Source of the DNA: Candidatus Omnitrophota bacterium
Lineage (GTDB): Bacteria > Hinthialibacterota > Hinthialibacteria > Hinthialibacterales > JAKPRU01
Length of the DNA stretch: 64,000 nucleotides
Reading direction: 5' to 3'
Assembly: GCA_029570205.1 (NCBI GenBank)
Contig: JAKQSI010000111.1
Location: 16,949-80,948 of the forward strand
This document shows, piece after piece, positions 43,386 to 52,422 of the stretch (position 1 is the stretch's first letter; each line of letters starts with the position of its first letter). The position numbers and the translations under genes were made by a program. The notes under the pieces were generated by a model. That model was not told the DNA's origin. It saw only the letters and a program-made list of their open reading frames with translations, and did not search any database.

Positions 43386-44522
43386 TCAGGGCAGGTCGGA
43401 AAGCCGCCCGCGAACCAGGATATCTTTTTCGACTCTCTCCACGGTCATCTCTTTGAGTTGCCGTGCATCCTCGATGGAGTCTGCGCCGATGCCTCCAAAG
43501 ATGGAAGGCGCATCCCTGCCCCCGATCAACATGGGCGCAATGAAAAGGAAAACCTCGTCTACCAGTCCCGCTGCCAGGAAAGATGTCGCGATCTCCTGCC
43601 CCCCCTCGATCAGCAGAGATTGAATGTCCTGTGTGGCAAAATAGCGCAGGAGATCATTCAATGCGGAATCGGTGTTCTCAACAGGCCATCGTGTAATCCT
43701 CACCGACGTGTTCTTGTCGATCTTCTTATCAAGAACAAGATCACGACCCACGATAATTTCGAGGGGCGCGGCATCGAGGTCTTGAATACAATCCAAATTG
43801 GACAGCAGGCGGCCTCGACGGTCCAGGACGATCCGGCGCGGCTGACGGAATTCGTCGGATGAAAGATCGGTGGGTCGTGCGGTAAGGCGCGGGCGGTCTT
43901 TCAACACTGTTCCCGAGCCGACCAGCACGGCATCGACTTCGGCGCGAAGATCCTGGACGATCTTCCGAGAGGCCTCACAGGAGATCCAGCGGGAATCCCC
44001 GGTTCGTGTAGCGATCTTGCCGTCCAGGCTCATCGCCATTTTCAGAATCACCCACGGGCGGCCCCGTCGATGCACCGAGAAGAAATATCGGTTCCGCTCG
44101 CGGCATTGCAGCTCACAAACACCCACGTCCACAATAACCCCCTGATCTCGCAGGATGGAAATCCCCTTGCCGGAGACCTCCGGAAAAGGGTCCTGTGTTC
44201 CGACAACAACCCGCCGGATACCTGCCTGCAAGATGGCATCTACACAGGGTGGTGTCTTTCCGTGGTGGCAGCAGGGTTCCAGGTTGACGTATAACGTCGC
44301 CCCCCGCGCAGCAGGACCGGCATCCCGCAGCGCGAAGAGTTCCGCATGGGGCCTGCCCGCACACGGGTGAAACCCCTCACCCACAATGGATGGTGTCCCG
44401 CTTTGTTCGGCGACAATCACCGCACCGACACGGGGATTGGGCGAGGCAAGATACTTGCCTCGTTCCGCAAGGTCCAATGCGCGAAGCATGAATGATTCAT
44501 CCGGGGGGTGTGTCGGGTTCAT
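43386..44522 (-). CDS. ribD: Bifunctional riboflavin biosynthesis deaminase/reductase
   Basis: A 378-residue RibD. The N-terminal deaminase domain has NPRVGAVIV, the zinc site GRPHAELFAL (HAE) and LEPCCHHGKTPPC (PCC...C). The C-terminal reductase domain has RPWVILKMAMSLDGKIAT, AVLVGSGTVLKDRPRLT, SLLIEGGQEIATSFL and DEVFLFIAPMLIGG. It converts the product of GTP cyclohydrolase II through deamination and NADPH-dependent ribose reduction. It precedes ribE in one operon; a sugar-isomerase-like gene ends 27 bp upstream. No FMN riboswitch was recognised upstream. Confidence 0.95.
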   Translation of the reverse strand: MNPTHPPDESFMLRALDLAERGKYLASPNPRVGAVIVAEQSGTPSIVGEGFHPCAGRPHAELFALRDAGPAARGATLYVNLEPCCHHGKTPPCVDAILQAGIRRVVVGTQDPFPEVSGKGISILRDQGVIVDVGVCELQCRERNRYFFSVHRRGRPWVILKMAMSLDGKIATRTGDSRWISCEASRKIVQDLRAEVDAVLVGSGTVLKDRPRLTARPTDLSSDEFRQPRRIVLDRRGRLLSNLDCIQDLDAAPLEIIVGRDLVLDKKIDKNTSVRITRWPVENTDSALNDLLRYFATQDIQSLLIEGGQEIATSFLAAGLVDEVFLFIAPMLIGGRDAPSIFGGIGADSIEDARQLKEMTVERVEKDILVRGRLSDLP

Positions 44523-44549
44523 GGAAAGGGTCGGAGCGAAATCCGATTC

Positions 44550-45368
44550 TCAGGAAGACATTTGTTTTACACCGACAAGCCCCATCTCATCGGCGAAACG
44601 GTTCAAATCCTCCAAAACAACGCCCAAAGGCCGCTCATCTTTTATTTCAATGACAATCGGCCCGTTAAACCCCTCTTCGATCAGCGCCGCAAAAACCTGT
44701 TCCCACGGGAGATCGCCCGTTCCGGGGAACAGGTGGCTGTCCGAATGCCCGGTGTTGTCGCTTGCCTGGACCGCTTTTAGAGAACTCCCGAGATACCGGA
44801 TGCAGGAGGGTAACTGGCCGTTCACATAGGCATGTCCGAGATCCAGGCTGATCCCGACATTCTCGGCACACAGCGCCTCAATGCGTGCTACCAGTTCAAC
44901 GGGATCATCGCAGAACAACGGTCGCGGGTGATTCTCCAGAGCGATGGACAGATCGCGATCGGATGCGTATCGAGAAAGATCCCGCAGGCTCGACATCAAA
45001 GCGGGCCAGCGCATGGGCGTTTCCTTGGGACTGCACTCCACTCCACTGGGATGAAAGGTCACCAGGCTCACCCCCAATAAGGTCGCCGCGTCCAGAACAC
45101 GAAAACTGAATTCCAGCGATTCCTTCCTTTGCATTAGATTGGGCGAAGAGAGGTCGATACCGATTTTTGGAGCATGAAGTGTCACCCGACGAATCCGATT
45201 TCTCCGGAGCGCCAGCCCGGCTTCCTGCACCACATCGGGGTTGCGGAGATCCAGATGGCGCCGGCTCGCAAAGATCTCCAGGGAATCAAATCCCGCTCGC
45301 GAAACCGTGTGTATATGTTGCAGAAACGGTTCCTGCAACCACAAATACGATGAGACAGAAAGATACAC
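44550..45368 (-). CDS. Sugar phosphate isomerase/epimerase-like TIM-barrel protein
   Basis: A 272-residue AP-endonuclease-2-fold protein without an export signal. Segments include AGFDSLEIFASRRHLDLR, VTLHAPKIGIDLSSPN, LVTFHPSGVECSPKETP, DLSIALENHPRPLFCD, GISLDLGHAYVNGQLPSC and FNGPIVIEIKDERPLG, with the His, Glu and Asp metal ligands expected in this fold. The start is a GTG at 45368 with GAGGA upstream. It is upstream of ribD on the same strand, but there is no known link to riboflavin synthesis. The substrate is unknown. Confidence 0.8.
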   Translation of the reverse strand: MYLSVSSYLWLQEPFLQHIHTVSRAGFDSLEIFASRRHLDLRNPDVVQEAGLALRRNRIRRVTLHAPKIGIDLSSPNLMQRKESLEFSFRVLDAATLLGVSLVTFHPSGVECSPKETPMRWPALMSSLRDLSRYASDRDLSIALENHPRPLFCDDPVELVARIEALCAENVGISLDLGHAYVNGQLPSCIRYLGSSLKAVQASDNTGHSDSHLFPGTGDLPWEQVFAALIEEGFNGPIVIEIKDERPLGVVLEDLNRFADEMGLVGVKQMSS

Positions 45369-45610
45369 CTGTTGTCCTCATGTCGTTCTAAACTGTCTTC
45401 CCGTCCCCTGAACTCTTTGCTTTCGCAACGAACCATAAAACAGCCGGTCTACACAGTTTATCGGGGCGCAAGTTGTTGTCAAGTTATTGACCGCCAAATC
45501 GGGAGAACCTTGCCGGTCCGGTCATGCTTAAAGAACGTTTTGCTTATGCCGATACTTGTTACGACGTCACGAACGGCCTGGAGAGCCGCATTGATCGAGG
45601 AAGAAGAAAC

Positions 45611-45955
45611 ATGGCCGCGCAAGGTATCGGCATCTGTCGCAAGGTACTCCCACTTGAGGAATCCAGGGCAATAACCCGAAAATCCTCCGTCCCATCCGAT
45701 GAATCATTCGAACAACAGTTGATTCAGGAGGAGAATCGCTTTTCCGCCGAAGTTATTCCTCTGCCGTTGCCTTCCCGCTCCCAGCACATGGAGTCCGTCC
45801 CGCCGGTCCCCTCATTTCCACATAAGCTGGTCAAGGATCAACCGGACTGCGAAATGGATGAATATCTTGATCGTATCGAAAGCAGGATCAAGGACTTAGA
45901 ATGCAATATCCTGCTGCTGAACCGTCAGGTTTCTGCCCTCCTCCGCTGTCTATAG
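45611..45955 (+). CDS. Small hypothetical protein with C-terminal coiled coil
   Basis: A 114-residue protein from the ATG at 45611 behind GAGGAAGAAG; the open frame extends back to 45524. No family is recognised. The middle is proline/serine-rich (EVIPLPLPSRSQHMESVPP), and the C-terminus YLDRIESRIKDLECNILLLN has heptad spacing suited to a short coiled coil. It stands alone between a divergent TIM-barrel gene and a gene-free stretch. Real, but of modest confidence. Confidence 0.5.
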   Translation: MAAQGIGICRKVLPLEESRAITRKSSVPSDESFEQQLIQEENRFSAEVIPLPLPSRSQHMESVPPVPSFPHKLVKDQPDCEMDEYLDRIESRIKDLECNILLLNRQVSALLRCL

Positions 45956-46653
45956 TCGAACAAAATCCCGCATTTATGACAACTTTTTACAGATCTTTCT
46001 CATTTTACATATTGCCAAGGTGTCATAAAATCTGTTAATATACAGAGTCGCTTCTTCCGAGAGACGCTGTTAATAGTAAGGCTCATCGAGGGAAGGGGCG
46101 GTTGTCTGGTGATGTTTTGATTTCCGGCGAGGGTGAAGGATTGGGATGGGGAGGGTCGCCTGCAGCGAGGAGGTTGATTTTGCAGAGTTGACCGGGGGTA
46201 AGCCGGGAGTTTCTGTTGTTGGGGGGGTGGGGGAATCCATTGAGAAGGCCTGATTTGTCGTACAATATAATCAGCGATGTAAAACCGTCGATCTGCGTTG
46301 TGCGTTTGCCGCGAAGATATCGTCATCGACAATGATGGAGAAAGGGCTGCCGGGGAGGGATTTTGAGGGACAGCGAAATTGGGGATTGGGATCGGTTTCG
46401 GTTTTTTGTAAACTGTTTGGGTAATAACCTGACCGATTCCGATTCGTTTAAAGTATGACGAGCAAGGATATCATCCGAGGCCGCGCCAACCCGAAAAGTG
46501 GAGGCGCGGAACGGATCAACTAACTTCTTAAAGAAAGGAGCAAAGGGGGGCGCCAGGTATTCTCAACGGTTCATTCAACGATTGAAATGGAGTCGGGAAG
46601 ACCGATTGAGAAAGGAAAATTGGAAGTCTGTCTCCCTGAAAAGGCAAGTCATT
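45956..46653. other. Gene-free region, AT-rich then G-rich
   Basis: About 700 bp with no supported gene. A promoter-like pair TTGCCA (46012-46017) and TAATAT (46036-46041), spaced by 18, points rightward but no gene begins near it. A run of purine-rich and G-rich sequence (including GGGGGGGTGGGGG near 46225) follows. A small RNA is possible but unsupported. Confidence 0.4.
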
Positions 46654-47334
46654 ATGTCGGCAGTCGCAGCAGTGGCATTCCAGACAACAAAGAAGCGCCA
46701 CTCCGAGGAAGAAGCGCGGAATCGCGCGGCGGTGAAAGAGGCCCTGATGGATCGCTGGTCCGTCAGTGAAGAGATCGCGGAAGGATTCGCGAAGAAACAT
46801 GCGTTCCTGATGCCGGTGGATGTGATCCGATTTGTAGAGGAATTGGCTCAGCATCACCGGAACCTGCATTTGTCTCATCACGGTCACCCGATTGATCCGC
46901 CGGTCTTGACGCGCGCTATGGAGCTGTGTTTGCAGCGCCTTTCCAGAACGCGCAAAGGTCTCTCCGAAAAACAATTGAGCTACTTTTTGCAATTCGCTCG
47001 GGATCAGATCGCCAGTCAGGTTACATTGAACGCGGATCCCGGAACCCCCAGCGAGCGGGAGCATTTGCTGAAACCGTTGATCGAAGTCATCGTCTGCGAG
47101 GACGATCAGATGATGCGGGATCGCCTTCTGTTCATCTATAAGCTCTTCGTGGACCATGGGTTGAGATTGGCGAAGAGCCGTGTCTTGAAGGCCTGCATAT
47201 CTGAAAAGAAGCTGTTCCCACGTAAGCGGGCGGTGGAGGACACGCTGGAAACACTTCGCGGCGCTTATGAGGCATTGGGGTTCCTGGACGGGGAGTTTTT
47301 CGTAGCGCCCGAATACCTTGCCGGGCGGATATAA
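46654..47334 (+). CDS. Hypothetical protein, helical, unknown function
   Basis: A 226-residue protein if started at the ATG at 46654; the frame is open back to a GTG at 46498, and neither start has an ideal ribosome site. The sequence is helical and charged: AEGFAKKHAFLMPVDVIRFV, KGLSEKQLSYFLQFARDQIA, and a basic region LAKSRVLKACISEKKLFPRK near the C-terminus that could be DNA-binding. I recognise no family. A strong terminator follows within 26 bp, supporting a real transcribed gene. Confidence 0.6.
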   Translation: MSAVAAVAFQTTKKRHSEEEARNRAAVKEALMDRWSVSEEIAEGFAKKHAFLMPVDVIRFVEELAQHHRNLHLSHHGHPIDPPVLTRAMELCLQRLSRTRKGLSEKQLSYFLQFARDQIASQVTLNADPGTPSEREHLLKPLIEVIVCEDDQMMRDRLLFIYKLFVDHGLRLAKSRVLKACISEKKLFPRKRAVEDTLETLRGAYEALGFLDGEFFVAPEYLAGRI

Positions 47335-47359
47335 CCGACCCGGAAATACAACCACATCG

Positions 47360-47399
47360 AACGGGAGGAATGACTCTTTCCTCCCGTTTTCGTTTTTGT
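47360..47399 (+). terminator. Rho-independent terminator
   Basis: A perfect 11-bp stem AACGGGAGGAA / TTCCTCCCGTT (47360-47388) is followed by TTCGTTTTTG. It ends the hypothetical gene transcript before the radical SAM gene. Confidence 0.85.
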
Positions 47400-47498
47400 G
47401 CCGGGATCACAGAAGGAGAGGGCGAGGGAATGGGGGAAGTGTTTTCCGGCTGTTTGATCCCTTGCCGGAACATTTGCTGTTGTTAATCTATCCGCACG

Positions 47499-48635
47499 AT
47501 GAACGAGCGTCCTTTTCAAGTCTCTATGGACACAACGGCCCGGTGCAATCTGCGCTGCACGATGTGTCTGATAGCCTATGAAGAGGAGCGTTATGCCCGG
47601 AAGCCGCCTCAGATTGCAGAGCGGCTTCGCCGTTTGCCGAAAACCATGTCGTGGGACCTCTTTCAGCGCATAGCCGCCGATGTGTTCCCGCGCACAAACA
47701 CCCTGTATCTCTCCTGCGGATTTGAGCCGTTGATGAACCGGGATTTCCCCTCGTTCCTGGAAAAAACCGCTGCGTATCAGGTTCCCAGCGTTGGATTTGC
47801 GACAAACGGGGTTCTTCTCGATGAGATAATCGCCCGTAAATGTATCGAAACTCCTGTGCATGAAATTTCCCTGTCTTTAGATGCCTCAAAAAAAGAGACT
47901 TACGAAAGTATCCGGCACGGTTCGAATTGGGAGCGGGTATTGGCGAATATCCAGGGACTGGCCGCATTGCGAAAATCGGAAAATTCGTCATTCCCCCGGA
48001 TTCGTCTCAACTACATTCTTATGAAACGGAACATCGAGCAAGTGGTTGATTTTGTTGATCTTGCGGCCGATCTCGGCGCGGATATTGTGGATTTCCGTCA
48101 TGTAGTGGTATTTGACATAGCAGAAGAAATGCGGCAGGAAAGCCTTCTGGACAGCCGAGAGTTGAGCAATGAATGGCTGTTGAAAGCCAAAGAACGAGCC
48201 GACCGGTTGGGATTACAGGTTCCCTATCTGCCGCTGTTTCCCCGATGGCCGCTGAAGGAGAACTTGCGGCGGTCGTGGGATCAATATAAGAAGAGGCGGC
48301 GTGGGGAGCCACGGTGTCGCTCCCCGTGGGAAATGCTGGTGATTACGCCGTTGGGATTTGTGGGGCCGTGTGTCGGATGGCAACGAAACGCGCCGCTGGG
48401 GAATCTTGCGACACAGACACTGGATGAGATTCTGGAAAGCCCGGAGATGCAGGCGCTTCGGGCCGGGCTATTGGGGCAGGGACCCATGGCAGATTCCTGT
48501 ACGCTATGCCCGACCATATCCTGCCGGTCCACTCAAGAGTCGGCGTTTACCGAAATTGAGATGGACATCCTGGACCGCATCTGGCTGGAGACTTTTCGGA
48601 ACTATTACGGTTGGGACATCGAGGTTTGCGGGTAA
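47499..48635 (+). CDS. Radical SAM protein with SPASM-type C-terminal cluster domain
   Basis: A 378-residue protein. DTTARCNLRCTMC carries the CxxxCxxC motif (C16, C20, C23) that binds the radical SAM 4Fe-4S cluster. YLSCGFEPLMNRDFPSFL and HEISLSLDASKKETYESIR are core barrel segments. The C-terminal part has CRSPWEMLVITPLGFVGPC, NLATQTLDEILESPEMQALR and CTLCPTISC, matching a SPASM/twitch auxiliary cluster. SPASM enzymes modify peptides, proteins or cofactors. No obvious small precursor peptide is nearby. Its Cys layout differs from the PflA-like partner expected for the AMMECR1/MEMO pair. Confidence 0.88.
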   Translation: MNERPFQVSMDTTARCNLRCTMCLIAYEEERYARKPPQIAERLRRLPKTMSWDLFQRIAADVFPRTNTLYLSCGFEPLMNRDFPSFLEKTAAYQVPSVGFATNGVLLDEIIARKCIETPVHEISLSLDASKKETYESIRHGSNWERVLANIQGLAALRKSENSSFPRIRLNYILMKRNIEQVVDFVDLAADLGADIVDFRHVVVFDIAEEMRQESLLDSRELSNEWLLKAKERADRLGLQVPYLPLFPRWPLKENLRRSWDQYKKRRRGEPRCRSPWEMLVITPLGFVGPCVGWQRNAPLGNLATQTLDEILESPEMQALRAGLLGQGPMADSCTLCPTISCRSTQESAFTEIEMDILDRIWLETFRNYYGWDIEVCG

Positions 48636-48714
48636 TCGCCGGGTCATGGCCCCGTGTGAGAAAGAAGGGTTCCGGTAAAGTGAGGTTTCTGTTCTACGCA
48701 GAAAGGTTGAATTG

Positions 48715-49302
48715 ATGTTGCAGGAGACAATCCCGCGCGTAGTGGTGGGGGTGTTGCTGCTGTTCTTCGGTTGGCATCTATACCGCCTCGGAATCAAAGC
48801 GGTCGGGTTCTATTCCGGTTTTCTGATCGGGGCCTCGGTCTGGGGACTGGTACTGACCCTGACTGAGGGGAAAGTGGACTTGCCTCGCGGCCAAATCGCC
48901 GATCTGGCAGCGGGAATTGTCCTGGGATTTATCGGCGCTTACCTGTCGTTTCGATTATATCAGTCTCTTCTGTGGACAGCGGTAATCGGCGGCTGTTTGT
49001 ACTTGGCGTATGCGACACCACATTTCGATCTGATCTATAGCCTGATGGCGCAGATCGGGATTCTTTTGCCGCTGAAAGAGCATCTGGGCAAATTCCTTCC
49101 AGGAGCTGTTGCCCTGATCCTGGCCGCTGTAGTTCTGCTGATGCACCGTCATATTGTGATAATTGCCACAGCAGGGACCGGTGCGCATCTGCTGTCATCC
49201 GTTACACCGTATCCAACTTTGTTTTTCCCGCTGTTTTTGATCGGCCTTGCGGTGCAGGCAGTTGTGTGGAACAAGGGGAAGTCCCGATCTTCAGAGGAAT
49301 AA
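48715..49302 (+). CDS. Multi-pass membrane protein, DUF4203-like
   Basis: A 195-residue protein from the ATG at 48715 (AAAGG eight bases upstream; a TTG lies directly before it). It is almost entirely hydrophobic with about six to seven helices, such as RVVVGVLLLFFGWHLYRLG, KAVGFYSGFLIGASVWGLVL, LAAGIVLGFIGAYLSFRLYQ and FLPGAVALILAAVVLLMH. The pattern resembles DUF4203/TMEM198-like proteins, whose function is not settled. It follows the radical SAM gene by about 80 bp and ends at a bidirectional terminator. Confidence 0.65.
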   Translation: MLQETIPRVVVGVLLLFFGWHLYRLGIKAVGFYSGFLIGASVWGLVLTLTEGKVDLPRGQIADLAAGIVLGFIGAYLSFRLYQSLLWTAVIGGCLYLAYATPHFDLIYSLMAQIGILLPLKEHLGKFLPGAVALILAAVVLLMHRHIVIIATAGTGAHLLSSVTPYPTLFFPLFLIGLAVQAVVWNKGKSRSSEE

Positions 49303-49317
49303 GTCGAATACCAAATA

Positions 49318-49351
49318 AAAAGAGGGTACGGCTTTGTGCCGTACCCTCTTT
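49318..49351. terminator. Bidirectional terminator between convergent genes
   Basis: AGAGGGTACGGC-TTTGT-GCCGTACCCTCT (49321-49349) is flanked by A-rich and T-rich ends, so it can act on both strands for the membrane protein and the MFS gene. Confidence 0.85.
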
Positions 49352-49376
49352 GGAGTACCCGCATTGTTCGGGGTGA

Positions 49377-50852
49377 TTATTGAGGCTGTCCCGGAGCAGG
49401 GGGCTGAGGCTGGGTTTCCGGGGTGGGTTGAGGTTGAGTTTCCGGAGCAGTCTGCGGTTGAGTTTCCGGGGTGGGCTGAGCCTGAGTTTCCGGAGTAGGC
49501 TGAGTTTCGGGAGGAGTCTCAGGTTGGGTTTCTGGAGCAACTTGGGGCTGAGTTTCCGGAGCGATCTGAGGTTGCGCTTCTGGAGCTGCCGGCTCAACCG
49601 CTGGGGCGAGAGGCTGTTCCGCCGGGACACCGGGCTGCTCAACCGGCTGGACTGCCGCGCCTTCTTCCGGAGCCGCAACGGAGAGCGGAGCGCCCAGAGT
49701 CAGTCCCATAATGAAGGCAATTACTACCAACACCGCAGCGGTTCCAGAGGCAACTTTCATGCTGCTCCTGATATCTTTGCCTTTGGAGATGGCTCCCATC
49801 CAGGCGGGCACAAAAATGCCGCCGATCAGACCGACCGCGAAAATCAGGCCAAATCCCGACCCACGCAATGCCTCTTCCGTGCGGGAAAGCGTTACTCCCA
49901 CGATCGTTGGGAAGCATGGCCCAAAAGCCAATCCGGTGAGGATGATGGCGGTGGTTCCTGTGGAAAGGGTCTTCGCAGTGACCATCAAATAAATGGCCGC
50001 GGCAGCAACAATGGCGAGGCACAGCACAAACCAGGCGCCGTTGACATCCAGGTTGATTAAAACCCCACCAATGAAGAGCGCGGTTACCAGACGGCTGATC
50101 ATCAGGGAAATCCAGAAGGAAGAAAGAATTTGGGAGGATTTTGCTTCATTCGCCCCCAAGCTGTTGGCGTAGGTGGTGATCCAGCCACCCATGGAGGACT
50201 CCAAGGCAATGTAGCACATTAAGGCCAGGGCGCCGAGGATGATTTGTTTCTGGCCGATCAAGGCGACCGCCGCTCCAATGCTGAATCCCTCCGGCGCCTC
50301 TGGGAATGCCCCGAACGCGAAGATCACCGGGACAAAGATAATCAGGGCCACGATGTTCAGCGCATTGGAAAAAGAAGTTTTCTTGAACAGCCAAGCGGTT
50401 AACAGGGGAACGATAAAGGCTCCCAGACCAAAGAAAACATTTCCAAGATTCCCGGATCGTGCCGCATCCTCAAACAGGATTTTCGGATTGACAATCAGGG
50501 TGTTGCCGACGGTATTCATGAACATACCGCCCACACCGAGCAGGAAGCAGGCCCATAGCGCGGAGCTGTAATTCTTGGCCGCGCCGAACATGAACACCGC
50601 AAACGCGCCGATAATATATCCGGCGATGGCAACTGCCTTGAATCCCAGTGCATCACACAGTATTCCGGCGACCAAAACGAAGATCAGATTACTGAAATTA
50701 AAGACGGAAAACATCTTGCCCATTTGGGCATCATCGATCTTGAGTTTCTCGACCAGGCGGATCTTGACCGAGCCAAGAAGCGCCATGACAACTCCCAAAC
50801 CAAAAACGCTTGTAATGGTGACCAGTGTGGCGAGCTTGTACTCGAAAAGCAT
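49377..50852 (-). CDS. MFS transporter with a Pro/Gln-rich C-terminal tail
   Basis: A 491-residue protein. Residues 1 to about 405 form about 12 transmembrane helices of a major facilitator permease resembling sugar/FucP-like transporters: TSVFGLGVVMALLGSVKIRL, AGILCDALGFKAVAIAGYII, GGMFMNTVGNTLIVNPKIL and GLAFGPCFPTIVGVTLSR. From about 410 a tail of repeating PETQPQ/PTPETQ units runs to the end, roughly 80 residues with no hydrophobic stretch. The tail is unusual for this family. AAGGAGG lies six bases before the ATG. The substrate is unknown. Confidence 0.85.
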   Translation of the reverse strand: MLFEYKLATLVTITSVFGLGVVMALLGSVKIRLVEKLKIDDAQMGKMFSVFNFSNLIFVLVAGILCDALGFKAVAIAGYIIGAFAVFMFGAAKNYSSALWACFLLGVGGMFMNTVGNTLIVNPKILFEDAARSGNLGNVFFGLGAFIVPLLTAWLFKKTSFSNALNIVALIIFVPVIFAFGAFPEAPEGFSIGAAVALIGQKQIILGALALMCYIALESSMGGWITTYANSLGANEAKSSQILSSFWISLMISRLVTALFIGGVLINLDVNGAWFVLCLAIVAAAAIYLMVTAKTLSTGTTAIILTGLAFGPCFPTIVGVTLSRTEEALRGSGFGLIFAVGLIGGIFVPAWMGAISKGKDIRSSMKVASGTAAVLVVIAFIMGLTLGAPLSVAAPEEGAAVQPVEQPGVPAEQPLAPAVEPAAPEAQPQIAPETQPQVAPETQPETPPETQPTPETQAQPTPETQPQTAPETQPQPTPETQPQPPAPGQPQ

Positions 50853-51122
50853 GGCTGTCCTCCTTCACTACGCGGGGGACTCCAACGTGGTCTGAGGCGC
50901 GAATTGATCGGGTCGCAAACAGACCGAGTACGTTTCCCCTCTGTGCCCCGTGCTGCACGAATATCCACAGCCCAAGACACTTCGAGATGTTCCCCCTGTT
51001 GGACCAGCAGTATAATCCACAACCAACCGGATGGCAAGAGATTTTTGAGGATTTTTTTGAAAATAAACGATTGGAGTTCCGCGCAGGAAAAGAGGCTGGA
51101 AACCAAGAGGGATGGTCAGAGG

Positions 51123-51839
51123 TCAGTCCCCCAATTCGCTGTCCCAGTAGAGGAATCGTGAACAGCCCTCGCATGTGACAAAATCCTGCCCCCGTTTGAC
51201 CACTTGAACCACGTGGGGAGTCAAATGAACCTGGCAGGAGTGGCAGTAATCCCCGTTGGCGGGTGTCAAAGCAACCCCATCCTTGGCGTCGAAAACCCGC
51301 TGAAACCGGCCAAGAAGATCGGGATCGACGTTCCTTGCGACGACATCGGCGGCCTGGGCAGCGGCGGCCAACTCGGCGTCAATCTCTTCGCTGCGTTTTT
51401 GGAGCCTTTCCAGTGTCACCTTCAGGCGGGATTCGTGAGCCTTCGATTCCTCTCGCCGTTCCTGCAAAACGCGCCTTTCGTTGTCCACCGTGTCAAGAAG
51501 AACAAGGACTTCCTCCTCGACTTGTCCCCGCTTAACTTTAAAATTCTCAACCTCTTGAAGCGCGGCCTGGTATTCTTTGTTGGTCTTGATCTGAAATAGC
51601 TGACCCTTAATCTTGTTTTCTTTGGCCTGGACATCCTGCAACTCGGCCTCTTTCTCGCGCAATCGACGTTCATGCTCCTTGAAAGTGGCTTCCGCTTCCT
51701 GCAGAGTTGCTCCGACTTGGGCCAGCTGCTGTTCGACGGCTTTGATTCGCTCCGGCAGTTCCGCCTTTTCTTTTTCCAGGCGATGTCGAACCGCCATAGC
51801 CTTTTGCAAATCGACAAGGTTGGCGAGACGAGGGTCCAT
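51123..51839 (-). CDS. C4-type zinc ribbon protein (DUF164/CdsZ-like)
   Basis: A 238-residue protein with a long N-terminal coiled coil (about 10-170, for example EKAELPERIKAVEQQLAQVG) and a C-terminal zinc ribbon: YCHSCQVHL and VTCEGCSRFLYW supply two CxxC pairs. This matches the widespread DUF164/zf-RING_7 family, members of which act as nucleic-acid or tethering adaptors. It starts 8 bp after the stop of the small upstream gene, so both are probably on one mRNA. Confidence 0.88.
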   Translation of the reverse strand: MDPRLANLVDLQKAMAVRHRLEKEKAELPERIKAVEQQLAQVGATLQEAEATFKEHERRLREKEAELQDVQAKENKIKGQLFQIKTNKEYQAALQEVENFKVKRGQVEEEVLVLLDTVDNERRVLQERREESKAHESRLKVTLERLQKRSEEIDAELAAAAQAADVVARNVDPDLLGRFQRVFDAKDGVALTPANGDYCHSCQVHLTPHVVQVVKRGQDFVTCEGCSRFLYWDSELGD

Positions 51840-51847
51840 GGGTCAGC

Positions 51848-52039
51848 TCATTCCCCCGAATTCTTTGGGCGGGGATAGAGCCTGTCCAGACTGTCCGTCA
51901 GTTGTTCGACATATCGAGCGCATGTGATCGCATCCGGCGGACGCATATCCGGGCCGTTGAATGCCACAATATACGAACAAAGGGCCTGAATCACCAGCTC
52001 GCAACGTTTAACATCATCAATAAGCACATTGGTATTCAT
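51848..52039 (-). CDS. Small conserved-looking protein upstream of the zinc ribbon gene
   Basis: A 63-residue protein beginning MNTNVLIDDVKRCELVIQAL, with GGAGG about eleven bases upstream; the longer frame runs into intergenic repeats and is discounted. The C-terminus is YVEQLTDSLDRLYPRPKNSG. No family is recognised. It is only 8 bp from the zinc ribbon gene, suggesting coupled translation. Confidence 0.6.
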   Translation of the reverse strand: MNTNVLIDDVKRCELVIQALCSYIVAFNGPDMRPPDAITCARYVEQLTDSLDRLYPRPKNSGE

Positions 52040-52422
52040 AAGAACCGATTCCTCCAAGTTTTTGTCAGAGTCATCCGTATTCGACGGATAGACCAGCGTT
52101 ATGAGGATAGGAGAATGCGCTGTGGGACTCAAGGTGACATGCGGGTGGAAAGACTGCGAATTGTGGGTTGAAGAGAAAAGAGGAGCGGAAGGAAAGAGTG
52201 GGGAGAAACAGACCCTCCCCCAACCTTCTCCCTGTGGGAGAGGGAGAAGAGACACGGACGAACACGAACAAGCACGGGCAAACACAGACGGAAGTTCCCA
52301 GGGCGCACAGCGGTGCGCCCCTACGCCTACCGGCACCCCGCCGATCGGGGTCGAGATGCACCCGCTCCCCTGAGAGGAATCCGGAAAAGGCGGCAGCTGC
52401 GCTGCCGCACTCCAAGGCGTTA
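52040..52422. other. Gene-free region with low-complexity intergenic repeats
   Basis: It contains CCTTCTCCCTGTGGGAGAGG-type and GGGCGCACAGCGGTGCGCCC-type palindromes (about 52220-52330), both repeat classes found between genes in many bacterial genomes. No gene is supported. Confidence 0.6.

Noticed and set aside
44523-44549. FMN riboswitch before ribD
   Set aside because: Only 27 bp separate ribD from the upstream gene, too short for the aptamer, and no conserved segments were seen.
46528-47355. Minus-strand frame of about 275 residues opposite the hypothetical gene
   Set aside because: The plus-strand frame is followed by a properly oriented terminator, and its helical, charged composition looks more protein-like.
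52040-52422. Extended N-terminus of the small protein at 51848-52039
   Set aside because: The upstream frame consists of intergenic repeat sequence; the internal ATG has GGAGG upstream.
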